Of a stretch of DNA of 64,000 nt, positions 46,254 to 57,732 are shown in pieces; the first letter of the stretch is position 1; each line of letters opens with the position of its first letter. Origin of the DNA: an uncultured Acidimicrobiales bacterium (GTDB lineage: Bacteria; Actinomycetota; Acidimicrobiia; Acidimicrobiales; SHLQ01); the NCBI GenBank assembly GCA_938041035.1, contig CALHYX010000035.1, forward strand, positions 1 to 64,000, read 5' to 3'. The notes under the pieces were generated by a model. That model searched no databases. It was given only the letters and a program-made list of their open reading frames with translations, and was not told the DNA's origin. The translations under genes were made by a program, and so were the position numbers.

Positions 46254-46454
46254 TTACTGCCGGCTGTTGCGGCGCGGCACCCGGGTCTTGCTGAGTTCGT
46301 GGAGGACCGAGCCGAGTTCGGTGGTCGAGCCTTCGGCTTCCCACACCCGGTAGTCGCACTCCGAGCACGAGTACATCGTGCGCATGCCGGTGGTGACGCG
46401 CAGGGAGATCGAAACCAGTGGACCCCCGCACTTGATGCATGGCTTTTCGGACAT
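46254..46454 (-). CDS. Small zinc-ribbon protein
   Basis: 66 residues with a good GGGAG ribosome site 8 bases before ATG. Two CxxC pairs, CIKCGGPL and CSECDYRVW, separated by 26 residues, make a zinc ribbon. The rest is short and charged. No family recognised. Sits between the CPBP protease and the 959-residue membrane protein, all on the same strand. Confidence 0.75.
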   Translation of the reverse strand: MSEKPCIKCGGPLVSISLRVTTGMRTMYSCSECDYRVWEAEGSTTELGSVLHELSKTRVPRRNSRQ

Positions 46455-46553
46455 CTTCGACTCCCTTCACGGCCGGACTACGTTCCATCGACCGGGGATC
46501 GACGGTTGTTAGCGCGGCCGCACAAGAGTCGGAAGCAAGCGCGGCGAAGGAGG

Positions 46554-47306
46554 TCAAAGGGCGATGAGGACCAGCACGGTGGCACCGTTGAAGGCCATGT
46601 GGGCGACGATCGCAGGCCCGAGTCGGTCGTAGCGGTGGAAGAGATAGGCGAGCACCACACCGAACGCGAACAGGGCGGGGAACTGCACGAGTTGGAAGTG
46701 GATGGCACCGAAGATCAACGCCGAGACCACGATGGCGCCGATCGGCCCAATGAGCTTTGCGAGCTGGCCCTGGACCAGGCCGCGAAAGAACAATTCTTCG
46801 GCGATCGGGGCCACGATCACCACCATGATGACGAACACGATCAGCCCCCAGCCCTGGGCCGAGTCGGCCAGGGCTCGCGCCGGGCCACTCACATCGGGGG
46901 TACCGATCAGCGGGCGCAGCGCAAGGTACAGCAGGGGGGCGATCACGAACTGGGAGCCGAGCCCGGCGAGCAGGCCAATCCCGACATCGGCGGGCGTGAA
47001 CGAGAACTTCAAATGCTCGCGCGCCGCCTGCCACCCCTTCGCCAGTGCAATCGGCGCGCCGATCAACGCCAACCAGAGCGGGAGCTGGAAGACCGCCGTC
47101 CACTGGATCGGTACGCCCCGATCGACGATCGGTTGGTCGTTGGCCAGCTGGCTCACCGACCGCCCGATGTTGGAGCCTTCGCCGCCGGGTTGAGCGAGGT
47201 CGAGGTCGAGGCCCGCGGTAATCGAGAGCGCGAAGATCACGCTCACGATCGTGCCGAGCAGCCACGCACCGCCCGCAATACCCAGGGAGAAGCCCGGCTG
47301 ATCCAT
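46554..47306 (-). CDS. CPBP-family intramembrane metalloprotease
   Basis: 250 residues from ATG 47306 (MDQPGFSLGIAGG), chosen over a longer frame that runs into the DUF3499 gene. Multi-pass membrane protein with the CPBP (Abi/Rce1) motifs: EELFFRGLVQGQL, FGAIHFQLVQ and AHMAFNGAT. These supply the glutamates, His and Asn of the active site. Target unknown; relatives process prenylated peptides or membrane proteins. Confidence 0.88.
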   Translation of the reverse strand: MDQPGFSLGIAGGAWLLGTIVSVIFALSITAGLDLDLAQPGGEGSNIGRSVSQLANDQPIVDRGVPIQWTAVFQLPLWLALIGAPIALAKGWQAAREHLKFSFTPADVGIGLLAGLGSQFVIAPLLYLALRPLIGTPDVSGPARALADSAQGWGLIVFVIMVVIVAPIAEELFFRGLVQGQLAKLIGPIGAIVVSALIFGAIHFQLVQFPALFAFGVVLAYLFHRYDRLGPAIVAHMAFNGATVLVLIAL

Positions 47307-47335
47307 CCTGTCGACGCTATCGCCGGGCGGCGGTC

Positions 47336-47551
47336 TCAGGCGGTCTGGAGGTAGGTGATGTGGCGACGATCGGTGAGCAGCCAACCCACCGGCGGTGTCG
47401 TCTTGTCGGCGTGGGTGAGGCACAGATCGTGCTGCATCGGGTGATCGTCGATGGTGAGATGGTCGATCCAGACCTGGGACCCCGCGTAGTCATACGACAG
47501 CGTGGCGGCGGCGGGCTTGGAGCAGGTGGGACGTGCACAGGGTCGAGCCAT
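47336..47551 (-). CDS. DUF3499 family protein
   Basis: 71 residues: MARPCARPTCSKPAAATL, then SYDYAGSQVWIDHL and the C-terminal YDLC-like HDLCLTHADKTTPPVGWLLTDRR. Cysteines at both ends and a histidine suggest a small zinc-binding fold. The family is confined to Actinobacteria and is commonly near manA/manB and fbiA/fbiB genes. Function unknown. Divergent from ftsH. Confidence 0.85.
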   Translation of the reverse strand: MARPCARPTCSKPAAATLSYDYAGSQVWIDHLTIDDHPMQHDLCLTHADKTTPPVGWLLTDRRHITYLQTA

Positions 47552-47687
47552 GCCCCCACGCTACCCAGCCCTTGCGCCAAAAACCGCGATGCGCGCGTGG
47601 GCAAGCCCGCTTCGTGGTCGTCGTACTTTCGGCCCATCCGCACGATTTCGCGGCCCGTTTGCCGGTGGGGGCGCCTACCATGGACGC

Positions 47688-49649
47688 ATGGCACCCTCGG
47701 AAAACACGCCCCCTTCGGACGGCAAGAAGCCGGGCGCGGACCCGGGCTGGCCCCGGCTCGCCCTGTGGGTTCTCCTCGGCACCGTGCTCGCCGCGATCGT
47801 GCTGTCGAACCTGTTGCCCTCCACCACCGGCGAGGAGCTCCCCTACAATGAGTTCCTGTCCAAGGTCGACGCCGGCGAGGTGGCCTCGATCGTGGTGAAC
47901 ACCGAAACCGGGCACATCGACGGCGAACTGCGCAGCGACGGCACCAAGTTCACCACCGTCGGCCCCGACGAACTCACCGACCAGACCCTCGACATCTACA
48001 CCCGCCAGATCGGCGAGGTGAAGTTTGTTCGGCCCACGCCGGGCATCCTCGCCCAGTGGCTGCCACTGCTCATACCGGTTGGCCTGCTCATCTTCTTCTT
48101 CTGGTGGATGCAGCGCCGCGCCCAGGGCCAGATGAGCGGCATCATGTCGATCGGCCGGTCCAAGGCCAAGACCTACACCACCGAACGACCGGGCACGACG
48201 TTTGAGGACGTCGCCGGCTACGCCGGAGTGAAACAGGAGATCCGCGAGGTCGTCGACTTCTTGAAGTTCCCCGACAAGTTCGGGGCCATCGGCGCCCGCA
48301 TCCCCAAAGGTGTCCTCCTCGTCGGCCCGCCCGGCACCGGCAAGACCCTGATCGCCCGGGCGGTGGCCGGTGAAGCCGGCGTGCCGTTCCTGTCGGTTAC
48401 CGGTTCGGATTTCATGGAGATGTTCGTCGGTGTCGGCGCCAGCCGGGTGCGCGACCTGTTCGAATCCGCCCGCAAGATGGGCAAGGCCATCATCTTCATC
48501 GACGAGATCGACTCCGTCGGGCGCAAGCGCGGTGCCGGGCTCGGCGGCGGGCACGATGAACGCGAGCAGACCCTGAATCAGATGCTGGCCGAGATGGACG
48601 GCTTCGAAGCCACCACGGGCATCGTGATGATGGCGGCCACCAACCGGCCCGACATTCTCGACCCCGCGCTGCTGCGGCCGGGCCGCTTCGACCGCCAGGT
48701 CGTCGTGCCCCTCCCCGAACTCGACGATCGTCGGGCGATCCTCGATGTGCACGTCAAGGGCAAGAAGCTCGACGCCGACATCGACCTCAACGTGGTGGCC
48801 CGCGGCACGCCCGGCATGTCCGGCGCCGACCTGGCCAACCTCGTCAACGAGGCGGCCCTGTTCGCGGTGCGCGACGGCCAGGATCACATCCGGGCCAACG
48901 ACTTCGAGTCCGCCCGCGACCGCGTCCTGATGGGCCAGGAGCGCGAGGGCACCGTGTTGTCGGTCAAAGAGCGCGAGCGCGTGGCCTATCACGAGAGCGG
49001 TCACGCCGTGTGCTCGGCGGTGCTCGAGAACTGCGACCCGCTACACAAGGTCACGATCATTCCGCGCGGCATGGCCCTGGGCGTCACCATGACCCTGCCC
49101 GCCGAGGACCGCTACCTCTATCGCGAGGGCTTCATCCTCGACGAACTGGTCAAGCTGCTCGGCGGCCGTATGGCCGAGGACCTGATCTTTGGCGAGATCT
49201 CCAGCGGCGCCTCCGACGACCTCGCCCGCGCCACCGAACTCGCCGGCAAGATGGTGCGCGAGTGGGGCATGAGCGAGAAGGTCGGGCCCATGGCGTGGCG
49301 CGGTCAGGCCGGCCAGGTGTTCCTGGGCGACGAGATTTCCGGCGGTCGCGAGTATTCCGAGGCCACCGCTCGCATCGTCGACGCCGAGATCGAAAAGATC
49401 CTGCGCGAGCAGGAAGATCGCTGCCGGAGCGTGCTCACCACCCATCTCCAGGGTTTGGAGATGGTTGCCCGGTCGCTCCTCGAACACGAGACCATCGGCG
49501 GCAAAGAGGTCGACCGCCTGTTGGCGCTCGCCCTCGAGGGACCGGTCACCAGTAACGGCGGCGGGGCGACCGATGCCGCCGCCACGCTCGGCGAACCGCT
49601 GGTTCCGCCGGTGGCCACCGCCACCGGCCAGGACGACCTGAGCGACTGA
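47688..49649 (+). CDS. ftsH: ATP-dependent zinc metalloprotease FtsH
   Basis: 653 residues from ATG 47688 ([12 protein letters not shown]); the longer frame overlaps the divergent DUF3499 gene. Two membrane helices ([20 protein letters not shown] and [18 protein letters not shown]) flank a short periplasmic domain. Walker A GPPGTGKT at 213-220, Walker [12 protein letters not shown], second region of homology [21 protein letters not shown], and the zinc motif HESGH at 435-439 with a third ligand Asp in a later helix. It degrades membrane proteins and short-lived regulators. Linked downstream to a membrane thioredoxin-like gene. Confidence 0.96.
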   Translation: MAPSENTPPSDGKKPGADPGWPRLALWVLLGTVLAAIVLSNLLPSTTGEELPYNEFLSKVDAGEVASIVVNTETGHIDGELRSDGTKFTTVGPDELTDQTLDIYTRQIGEVKFVRPTPGILAQWLPLLIPVGLLIFFFWWMQRRAQGQMSGIMSIGRSKAKTYTTERPGTTFEDVAGYAGVKQEIREVVDFLKFPDKFGAIGARIPKGVLLVGPPGTGKTLIARAVAGEAGVPFLSVTGSDFMEMFVGVGASRVRDLFESARKMGKAIIFIDEIDSVGRKRGAGLGGGHDEREQTLNQMLAEMDGFEATTGIVMMAATNRPDILDPALLRPGRFDRQVVVPLPELDDRRAILDVHVKGKKLDADIDLNVVARGTPGMSGADLANLVNEAALFAVRDGQDHIRANDFESARDRVLMGQEREGTVLSVKERERVAYHESGHAVCSAVLENCDPLHKVTIIPRGMALGVTMTLPAEDRYLYREGFILDELVKLLGGRMAEDLIFGEISSGASDDLARATELAGKMVREWGMSEKVGPMAWRGQAGQVFLGDEISGGREYSEATARIVDAEIEKILREQEDRCRSVLTTHLQGLEMVARSLLEHETIGGKEVDRLLALALEGPVTSNGGGATDAAATLGEPLVPPVATATGQDDLSD

Positions 49650-49682
49650 GCACCCGTCTCTCCGGGCCGGACACGGACCGCC

Positions 49683-50099
49683 ATGGACCGACTCATCATC
49701 ATCGGCGCCGTGATCGTCATCGCGGCCGTGGTCGCCCTGATCGCTCGCCGCGGCCAACGCGACGCGCCGGTGCGTACCGGGCACACCGCGCCGGTACAGC
49801 TCGACCGTTCGGAGTTCGTGCGCCCCGATGCCGAGTGGCTGGTGGTCGTGTTCTCCTCGGCGACCTGCGCCTCGTGTGCTGCCGCGTGGGAGAAGGTCCG
49901 CCATCTGGAGAGCTCGGTGGTGGCGGTGCAGGACGTCGAGCTGAACGAGTCTCCGGAGCTGCACGAGCGCTACCGGATCGATGCCGTGCCGATCGTCGTG
50001 GTCGCCGACCGTGAAGGCGCCACCAAGCGCTCCTTCATCGGTCCGCCACCGACGGCCGAGCTCTGGGCCGCCGTCGCCGAGCTGCGCGAAACCGACTGA
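49683..50099 (+). CDS. Membrane-anchored thioredoxin-like protein
   Basis: 138 residues. One N-terminal helix (LIIIGAVIVIAAVVALIARR), then a thioredoxin fold: strand WLVVVFSSATCASC with a CASC (CxxC) active site, VAVQDVELNESPELHERYRIDAVPIVVVADREG containing the cis-proline AVP. Probably a disulfide or redox carrier facing outward (topology inferred). Starts 34 bases after ftsH. Confidence 0.83.
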   Translation: MDRLIIIGAVIVIAAVVALIARRGQRDAPVRTGHTAPVQLDRSEFVRPDAEWLVVVFSSATCASCAAAWEKVRHLESSVVAVQDVELNESPELHERYRIDAVPIVVVADREGATKRSFIGPPPTAELWAAVAELRETD

Positions 50100-50110
50100 G
50101 CGCGGGCGCC

Positions 50111-51556
50111 CTATTCGGCGATAACGCCTATCGAGCTCGATCGTGAGTTCACGAACACCAGCTCGCGTTCGACCACGATGGGGGCTGAACCCGTGACCAT
50201 GAGCGGCATGGCCCCACCCTCACCCGGGGTGATGTCGGCCAGCGAGACTATCCGCACCGAACCCGGGCCGAGCTCGACGGTCTGGTCGACCCCGGGACCG
50301 GTGACCGTCGCGGTAACGATGGTTTCGAACGAGGGGTTGAAGATGGCGATCCGCGAGGGCGAGCCCGGGGTGACCGGCGCATCGATGACCCAGGCGGCGG
50401 CCGCGACCGGCGAGGCGATCGTGGTTTGCAGACCGGGAACCCGGTTGGCCCCGGGCAGGACCAGGTCGCGCCGCTCGGCCACCACCGGCACGTCGTTCAC
50501 CGAGCGCACCACGGCGGCGAAGTCGGTCACGCCGTCGAGCACCCGGCCCTCGACACCGTCCACCGATGTGGCGGTCAGCACCACCTCGACCGACTCGCGT
50601 GCGGGCACCCGCCGCTCGAGCGGTTCGACGACGAAGTCGTCGGGGGTGAGGATCTCGATATCGACCTCGGCCGCGGTGGCCGACGGGTTGGTGATGATGA
50701 TCGACACCTGTCGCCCTTCGCCCAACACCCCGCCGGGGAGGTATTGCTCGGTCGACGGGCCGGAGCCTCCTGAACTCACCGACAGGCCGCGGCGGTCGTC
50801 GGTGGCGTCATAGACCAGGACCCGATCGACGACCAGCCGCCCGCTGCGCGCTTCGACCCGGCCCGAGGCCCGCTCGACCACGGCTACCTCGTCGTCGACG
50901 ACGAGGCGCTGCGCCGAGCGGCCGGCGACGACGATCGCTTCGTAGGCCTCCGGTTCACGAGGACCCAGATCGGTGTCGAAGCGAATGTCGACGACCACAT
51001 CGTCGGGGAACGGGTTGAACAGGATCAGCTCTTCTCGAGCGTCCTCGACGGTGGCGCCGACAGGGAAATACCACGAACCCGACGCCTGGCTGACACACGG
51101 TCGACGATCCGTCGCGCCGAGGTCGGCAACCGAGGCGGTGCGTTCGACCAGTACGCCACCGCCGTTCAGTTCAACGACCGCGCTGACCGCTTCGTCGCCG
51201 GGCATCAGCTCACCGGGAACCACGTCGATGCGCCCTTGGGCAGGCACCTCGACGGACTGCACCACGGTCGGTTGGCCGATCTCGGAACGGTCGATGGAGG
51301 CTTCGACCAGCGTCACCTCGCCCACCCGGATCTCCTCGGTGGTGTTGATGATCGTGAGCCGGTCCTGCACCTCGATCGCGGCGGCGGCGCAGTACCACAG
51401 CGACGCACCGGCGTCCGCGGGCGCCATCGTGGCCGTGCGGGCGGTCGCGGCATCCGCAACGACCGCGGGCTCGGGGCGTTGTTCGCGGTCGAGGACGATC
51501 CCACCGATGAGGAGGGCGGGAATCAGCACGGCGGCCGGCCATCGGAATCCGTTCAT
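50111..51556 (-). CDS. DUF5719 family exported protein
   Basis: 481 residues. N-terminal hydrophobic segment (WPAAVLIPALLIGGIVL) acts as an uncleaved anchor or signal. The rest is beta-rich, with two similar halves containing the DUF5719 pattern (CVSQASGSWYFPVGATVEDAREELILFNPFPDDVVVDI; later LPGANRVPGLQTTIASPVAAAAWVID). Cysteines near the start of each module. The family accompanies a large GT2 protein in many actinobacteria, and here the two genes overlap by 4 bases. Function unknown. Confidence 0.78.
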   Translation of the reverse strand: MNGFRWPAAVLIPALLIGGIVLDREQRPEPAVVADAATARTATMAPADAGASLWYCAAAAIEVQDRLTIINTTEEIRVGEVTLVEASIDRSEIGQPTVVQSVEVPAQGRIDVVPGELMPGDEAVSAVVELNGGGVLVERTASVADLGATDRRPCVSQASGSWYFPVGATVEDAREELILFNPFPDDVVVDIRFDTDLGPREPEAYEAIVVAGRSAQRLVVDDEVAVVERASGRVEARSGRLVVDRVLVYDATDDRRGLSVSSGGSGPSTEQYLPGGVLGEGRQVSIIITNPSATAAEVDIEILTPDDFVVEPLERRVPARESVEVVLTATSVDGVEGRVLDGVTDFAAVVRSVNDVPVVAERRDLVLPGANRVPGLQTTIASPVAAAAWVIDAPVTPGSPSRIAIFNPSFETIVTATVTGPGVDQTVELGPGSVRIVSLADITPGEGGAMPLMVTGSAPIVVERELVFVNSRSSSIGVIAE

Positions 51557-54500
51557 GCCCGCTCACCGCCGGTCACCGGAGTCTCGGCGTCGCTCACGCC
51601 GGGGCGGCGGCCAACCACCCAGCCGAACACCAGAACCCACACGAGCGGTTGGGCCAATGCGAAGAGCCGGCGGGCGATCGGGGTTTGGTATTCCAGAACC
51701 GCGTCGCCCCGATTGGTGGGCGCGAACCGGTTGGCCCAGCCGTAGCCGGTGCTTCGCGGGGCGGCCCGCCCGTCGACCACGAGCCGCCAGTTGGCGTCGG
51801 CGGCCATGGCGTGATGGACCTCGGGGCCCGGTTCGAAGGGTCCGGTGTAGCGGTGAGCGCTCGGGGCATCGGCGAACAGCGGATTGGCGAGGTTGGCGTC
51901 GGGCACCTCGGCCAACCCCTGCGGAACGCCCGCCCGAGTCGGGATCCAGGCCGCGTTCTCGTAGAGCCGAACCGCTTGGTTGACCCCTTCGATGCGTTCC
52001 AGATCGAGTTGGGCAGCCAGTCCCTCCGCCACGGCGGCGTCGACGGGCACCACGTCGGTGCCAAACGGTGCGGGGGCCACCCGCTCGACGATGACCACAT
52101 ACCGAATGCCCATCGGGGCGAGCGTGCGGCCGAGACGGCTAGTGGTACGGGCGGTCGAGGCGTTGAGCGCCTCGCGCACCAGCCGGGTGGGGCGGTCGAT
52201 GGGAGGACGGAAGAGGTCGAGCGCCGTCGGTGCGCCGCTGTCGGACAACCCGAGGGTGAGGCCCCGGTCCCCCGCCTCGCCGCCGACGGACCACCCCGCC
52301 ACCGGCAGCACGGAGTCGTCGCCGATCCACAACACCCGGTACTCGCCTTCGACCGCGCCCTCGGCCTCGCTGTCGTCGCCGGTGTTGGGCACCGGAAACG
52401 AGTCGGCAAAGAGTTGGTCGTAGTCATCGCGCGGCATCTTCCACCGGCCGTCGAGGCTCGCGCCCACTACGGGCAGCGCGGCGACGACGAGCGCGGCTCC
52501 GGCGATAACGCTGAGCACCTGGCGCCAACCGAAGTCGTGGCGGACCAGGTCGGCCTCAAAGGCAATCAACCCGAGGCCGGCCGCAAAGGCCAGGCCAACC
52601 GCGCTCAGCGTGAGGGGCACCTCGGGCGCGGAGAACGGCACCGGGAGCACGCCCCACTGGGCCGCGCCGGCAAGCCCCCAGCCCACTACGGCGACGAACC
52701 AGCCGCGGATGGCCCACACGAGCCGCCACCCTCGGCCCTGAGCCACCGCGTAGGCGGCGACGACCAGCAGGGCCCAGGACAACCCGGACCGATCGAAGGG
52801 GCCGGTGGCGAACGAGACGAGATCGAACGCCGAGACCGTTCCCGGTTCGGTGGACCCGGTGCCGCCGATGGGACTCCACCGCAACGGGTTGGAAACGAAC
52901 GACAGGCTCCAGGGGAGATGTAGGGCGGCGGCGACCAGCACCGAGCCGACGGCCACCGTGGCCATCCGGCGGATCCCCAGCAGGTTGCCGGCGACCAACG
53001 AACCCCCGGCGAGACCGACCACCAGCAATGGTGCGAGGACCAGCACGATCGGGGCCACCGCGGCGGCGAGCGCGAGCGTCAGGCCGAGCCCGAGAATCGA
53101 GCGCACCAGGGAGGGCGCCCGGTCGCCCGTGCCGAACGGCGGTGCGCCGCTGGCATGGGTCAGCATGCGCAGTACCCACGGCAGCGCGGCGTAGGCGACC
53201 AGGGCTCGCCAACTGCCGTGCGCCAGGGCGTTGTAGGGCACCGGCACACACAGGTACATGATCGAGGCCACCAACTGGGCCCGACCGTGGCCGCTGTCAC
53301 GAAACACCCGCCACATGCCGAGGACGCCGAGCGGAATCATCCCGACGGTGAGCAGGAGCCGCAGGAATCCGGTCGCGCCGAGCGAGGCATAGCTCAGCAC
53401 CGACAACAGCAGGTACGCCGTGGGCGAAGGAGCGTCCGAGCCGAGCCCGGCGCTCCACCAGCCACTCCACCACTCCGACAGCATCGAGCGTGCGCTCGGC
53501 AGGTTCGCCAACTCCCCGATCGCGGGTACCTGTTGTTGGATCAGGTGCCGACTGCCGAACAGCATCAGCAGGGCGGCGAGGCCCAGGGTCACCACGGTGG
53601 TTCGGACCGCGCCGGACTGCATGCTGGTCGACAGGCTGCGTCGGGCGGCCTCGACACCGGAGCCTTCGCCCGAGCCACCGAAGCGATCGGACAACCAGCG
53701 GCTGAGGTCGGCGCTACCGCTGCGCTGGTACTCGCGCAGTTCACCGTCGTCGATCTGTCGGATCTCGCGGAGCTCGCTGCGCTTGTGGCGAATCGCGCCG
53801 AGGCGACGGAGATTCCACGACCACGCGGCCACGAGGTTCCGCGCTCGACCAAAGCGCACGGTGACGACGGCGGTGATGAGCCGAATAAGCCACAACAGCA
53901 GGGTCTGGGGCAGCACTCGCAGCGTGCGGAACGGCCCGTAGCCCGACAGCACCGTGCGGAGTTGATGGCGCAGGCGACGCGCCTCGCTGACGCTTGGATC
54001 GACAGTTGGCGGCCGTTGCCGCACGACGGCGTCGGGGGCCACCATCACGCGTGCGCCCGCGGCGAGGGCGCGCCAGCCGAAGTCGAGATCCTCGCCGTCG
54101 CTCTCCATGGCCTCGTCGAACCCGCCGAGGGTGGCGAACAGGTCGGACCGGACCAGGAAACAGGCGCTCGGCACCGCGTACACGTCGGCGACGGCGTCGT
54201 GTTGCTCCTGATCGAGCTCGCCCGGCTCGATGGCGGAGACGGGGACGGCGAATTTGTCCGAACCCAAGCCGACCTGGACGAGGCGTCGCGGCTCATCCCA
54301 GTCGACGAGTTTCGGTCCTATGACCCCCGCGTTGGACGCCAGAGCTTCGGTCACCAGGTGCACGACCGCGTCGGATTCGAGCCGAACATCGTCGTGACAG
54401 ATCAGGAGAAACGGCAGGGGATCCGGCAGCGACAACACCCGGTTGGCGCCTTCGGGAAAGGTCGATCCTTTGGCCCGCAACACGGTGGCTTCGGGCACGA

Positions 54501-54702
54501 TGGCCTTCACCCGGTCGGGCAGATCCTCGGAGTCGGCGGTGTCGATAACCACCAGGCCGACCTGGACCCCGGACTGGGTGGCGACGCTGCGCAACGTGTC
54601 GTCGAAGTGCTCGCCGGGCTCGTGGGCGATGATCGCCACGAGGACCGGAGGAAGACGTTGCGTCTCTTGAGTGGGGGCGGAAGCGGTCACCACGACCGGC
54701 AA
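51553..54702 (-). CDS. GT2 glycosyltransferase with large membrane C-terminal region
   Basis: 1,049 residues. Residues 15-260 are a GT2 fold: LVAIIAHEPGEHFDDTLRSVATQSG, LLICHDDVRLESDAVVHL (DDD metal motif), VPSACFLVRSDLFATLGGFDEAMESDGEDLDFGWRA. Helices follow near 270-300, then a cytoplasmic coiled segment and about 12 helices from about 370 to 740; the last 300 residues include an extracytoplasmic part with a final helix (RLFALAQPLVWVLVFGWVVG). Likely acts in envelope polysaccharide assembly. It is coupled to DUF5719 by a 4-base overlap and diverges from the rmd-gmd-fbiA-fbiB operon. Confidence 0.85.
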   Translation of the reverse strand: MPVVVTASAPTQETQRLPPVLVAIIAHEPGEHFDDTLRSVATQSGVQVGLVVIDTADSEDLPDRVKAIVPEATVLRAKGSTFPEGANRVLSLPDPLPFLLICHDDVRLESDAVVHLVTEALASNAGVIGPKLVDWDEPRRLVQVGLGSDKFAVPVSAIEPGELDQEQHDAVADVYAVPSACFLVRSDLFATLGGFDEAMESDGEDLDFGWRALAAGARVMVAPDAVVRQRPPTVDPSVSEARRLRHQLRTVLSGYGPFRTLRVLPQTLLLWLIRLITAVVTVRFGRARNLVAAWSWNLRRLGAIRHKRSELREIRQIDDGELREYQRSGSADLSRWLSDRFGGSGEGSGVEAARRSLSTSMQSGAVRTTVVTLGLAALLMLFGSRHLIQQQVPAIGELANLPSARSMLSEWWSGWWSAGLGSDAPSPTAYLLLSVLSYASLGATGFLRLLLTVGMIPLGVLGMWRVFRDSGHGRAQLVASIMYLCVPVPYNALAHGSWRALVAYAALPWVLRMLTHASGAPPFGTGDRAPSLVRSILGLGLTLALAAAVAPIVLVLAPLLVVGLAGGSLVAGNLLGIRRMATVAVGSVLVAAALHLPWSLSFVSNPLRWSPIGGTGSTEPGTVSAFDLVSFATGPFDRSGLSWALLVVAAYAVAQGRGWRLVWAIRGWFVAVVGWGLAGAAQWGVLPVPFSAPEVPLTLSAVGLAFAAGLGLIAFEADLVRHDFGWRQVLSVIAGAALVVAALPVVGASLDGRWKMPRDDYDQLFADSFPVPNTGDDSEAEGAVEGEYRVLWIGDDSVLPVAGWSVGGEAGDRGLTLGLSDSGAPTALDLFRPPIDRPTRLVREALNASTARTTSRLGRTLAPMGIRYVVIVERVAPAPFGTDVVPVDAAVAEGLAAQLDLERIEGVNQAVRLYENAAWIPTRAGVPQGLAEVPDANLANPLFADAPSAHRYTGPFEPGPEVHHAMAADANWRLVVDGRAAPRSTGYGWANRFAPTNRGDAVLEYQTPIARRLFALAQPLVWVLVFGWVVGRRPGVSDAETPVTGGERA

Positions 54703-54809
54703 AGACTATCGGTGAACTGCCCCCATGGCCCATCGCGAGGACCGGACGATTTCCCGGCCGGTTGCCCGCCGGGTAGCGGCAGAGCCACTGGAAACACGGC
54801 CGACTGGCC

Positions 54810-54815
54810 TAGCCT
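54810..54815 (+). promoter_or_regulatory. Candidate -10 box for a leaderless rmd transcript
   Basis: TAGCCT matches the TANNNT actinobacterial -10. Transcription would start about seven bases on, at or next to the GTG start codon at 54823. No ribosome site is clear, which fits a leaderless message. Sequence-only inference. Confidence 0.35.
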
Positions 54816-54822
54816 GGCGGGC

Positions 54823-56737
<1,915 letters not shown>

Positions 56738-56742
56738 GTCCG

Positions 56743-57687
56743 GTGGAGGCTCCGGTCACGGTCGCCGTTCTTTCCGGCGGCGTCGGCGCGGCGCGCCTGC
56801 TGCGCGGCGTGCAACAGGTGGTGGCCCCGGAGGCGATCGCCGCGATCGTCAACACCGGCGACGACGTGATCCTGCACGGGCTGCACATCAGCCCCGACAT
56901 CGACACCATCATCTACACCCTCGCCGACGCGGTGAACCCCGAGACCGGCTGGGGCCTGGCCGGGGAAACCTGGCAGGCGATGTCCATGGTCGAACGCTAC
57001 GGCGGCGTCTCCTGGTTCAACCTGGGCGACCGCGACCTCGGCACCCACCTGTACCGCACCCATCGGCTCGGCGAGGGGGCGACCCTCACCGAGGTCACGG
57101 GCGAGATCGCCCGAGCATGGGGGCTCGGCGTGAACATCGTGCCGATGAGCGACGACCGCGTGCAGACGCGCGTCACCGTTCCCGACGACGGCGAGATCGG
57201 GTTCCAGGAGTATTTCGTCGAACGCCGGCACGGCGTACCGGTTTCCGCGGTGCGTTTCGCAGGGGCAGAAGCCGCCGCGTTGAGCCCGGCGGCGGCCTCG
57301 TCGTTGGCCACGGCCGACGTCGTGATCGTCGCGCCGTCGAACCCGCTCGTGTCCATCGCCCCTCTGCTGGCCGTTCCCGGCCTGCGCGATGCGGTCGTCG
57401 CGCGTCGCGCTACCACGGTGGCGGTATCACCCATCGTAGGCGGCAAGGCCATCAAGGGGCCGGCCGAGGAACTGTTGCGCGGCCTCGGCCACGAAGCCTC
57501 CGCCGTCGGAGTAGCGACGATGTACCGCGACATCGCGTCGGTGCTGGTGATCGATCAGGTCGACGCCGAGTATGCCGCCGATATCGAGGCCATCGGCATG
57601 CGCTGCATCGTCACCGACACGATCATGTCGTCACCGGGGGTATCGGCCTCCCTCGCCCGGCACTGCTTGGACGCCGTCTCCGCCTGA
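56743..57687 (+). CDS. fbiA: 2-phospho-L-lactate transferase (coenzyme F420 synthesis)
   Basis: 314 residues from GTG 56743 (VEAPVTVAVLSGGVGAARLL); the frame upstream overlaps gmd. CofD-type signatures: SGGVGAARLLRGVQQV, NTGDDVILHGLHISPDIDTI, FNLGDRDLGTHLYRT, PSNPLVSIAPLLAVPGLRDAV and SPIVGGKAIKGPAEELL. It joins the lactyl (or dehydro-) phosphate moiety to the deazaflavin Fo. Directly after gmd, and followed by the glutamate ligase, as in M. tuberculosis fbiA-fbiB. Confidence 0.93.
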   Translation: MEAPVTVAVLSGGVGAARLLRGVQQVVAPEAIAAIVNTGDDVILHGLHISPDIDTIIYTLADAVNPETGWGLAGETWQAMSMVERYGGVSWFNLGDRDLGTHLYRTHRLGEGATLTEVTGEIARAWGLGVNIVPMSDDRVQTRVTVPDDGEIGFQEYFVERRHGVPVSAVRFAGAEAAALSPAAASSLATADVVIVAPSNPLVSIAPLLAVPGLRDAVVARRATTVAVSPIVGGKAIKGPAEELLRGLGHEASAVGVATMYRDIASVLVIDQVDAEYAADIEAIGMRCIVTDTIMSSPGVSASLARHCLDAVSA

Positions 57688-57732
57688 CCCGGCCGGATCC
57701 ACATTTCCAACGGTCGGTGGCATGCTGGCGCG

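Noticed and set aside
47490..49004. A 504-residue minus-strand open frame opposite ftsH
   Set aside because: Antisense to a clearly conserved gene, no domain pattern, high-GC artefact.
53155..54822. N-terminal extension of the rmd frame over 550 residues
   Set aside because: It is antisense to the GT2 membrane protein; the SDR start motif appears only after 54823.
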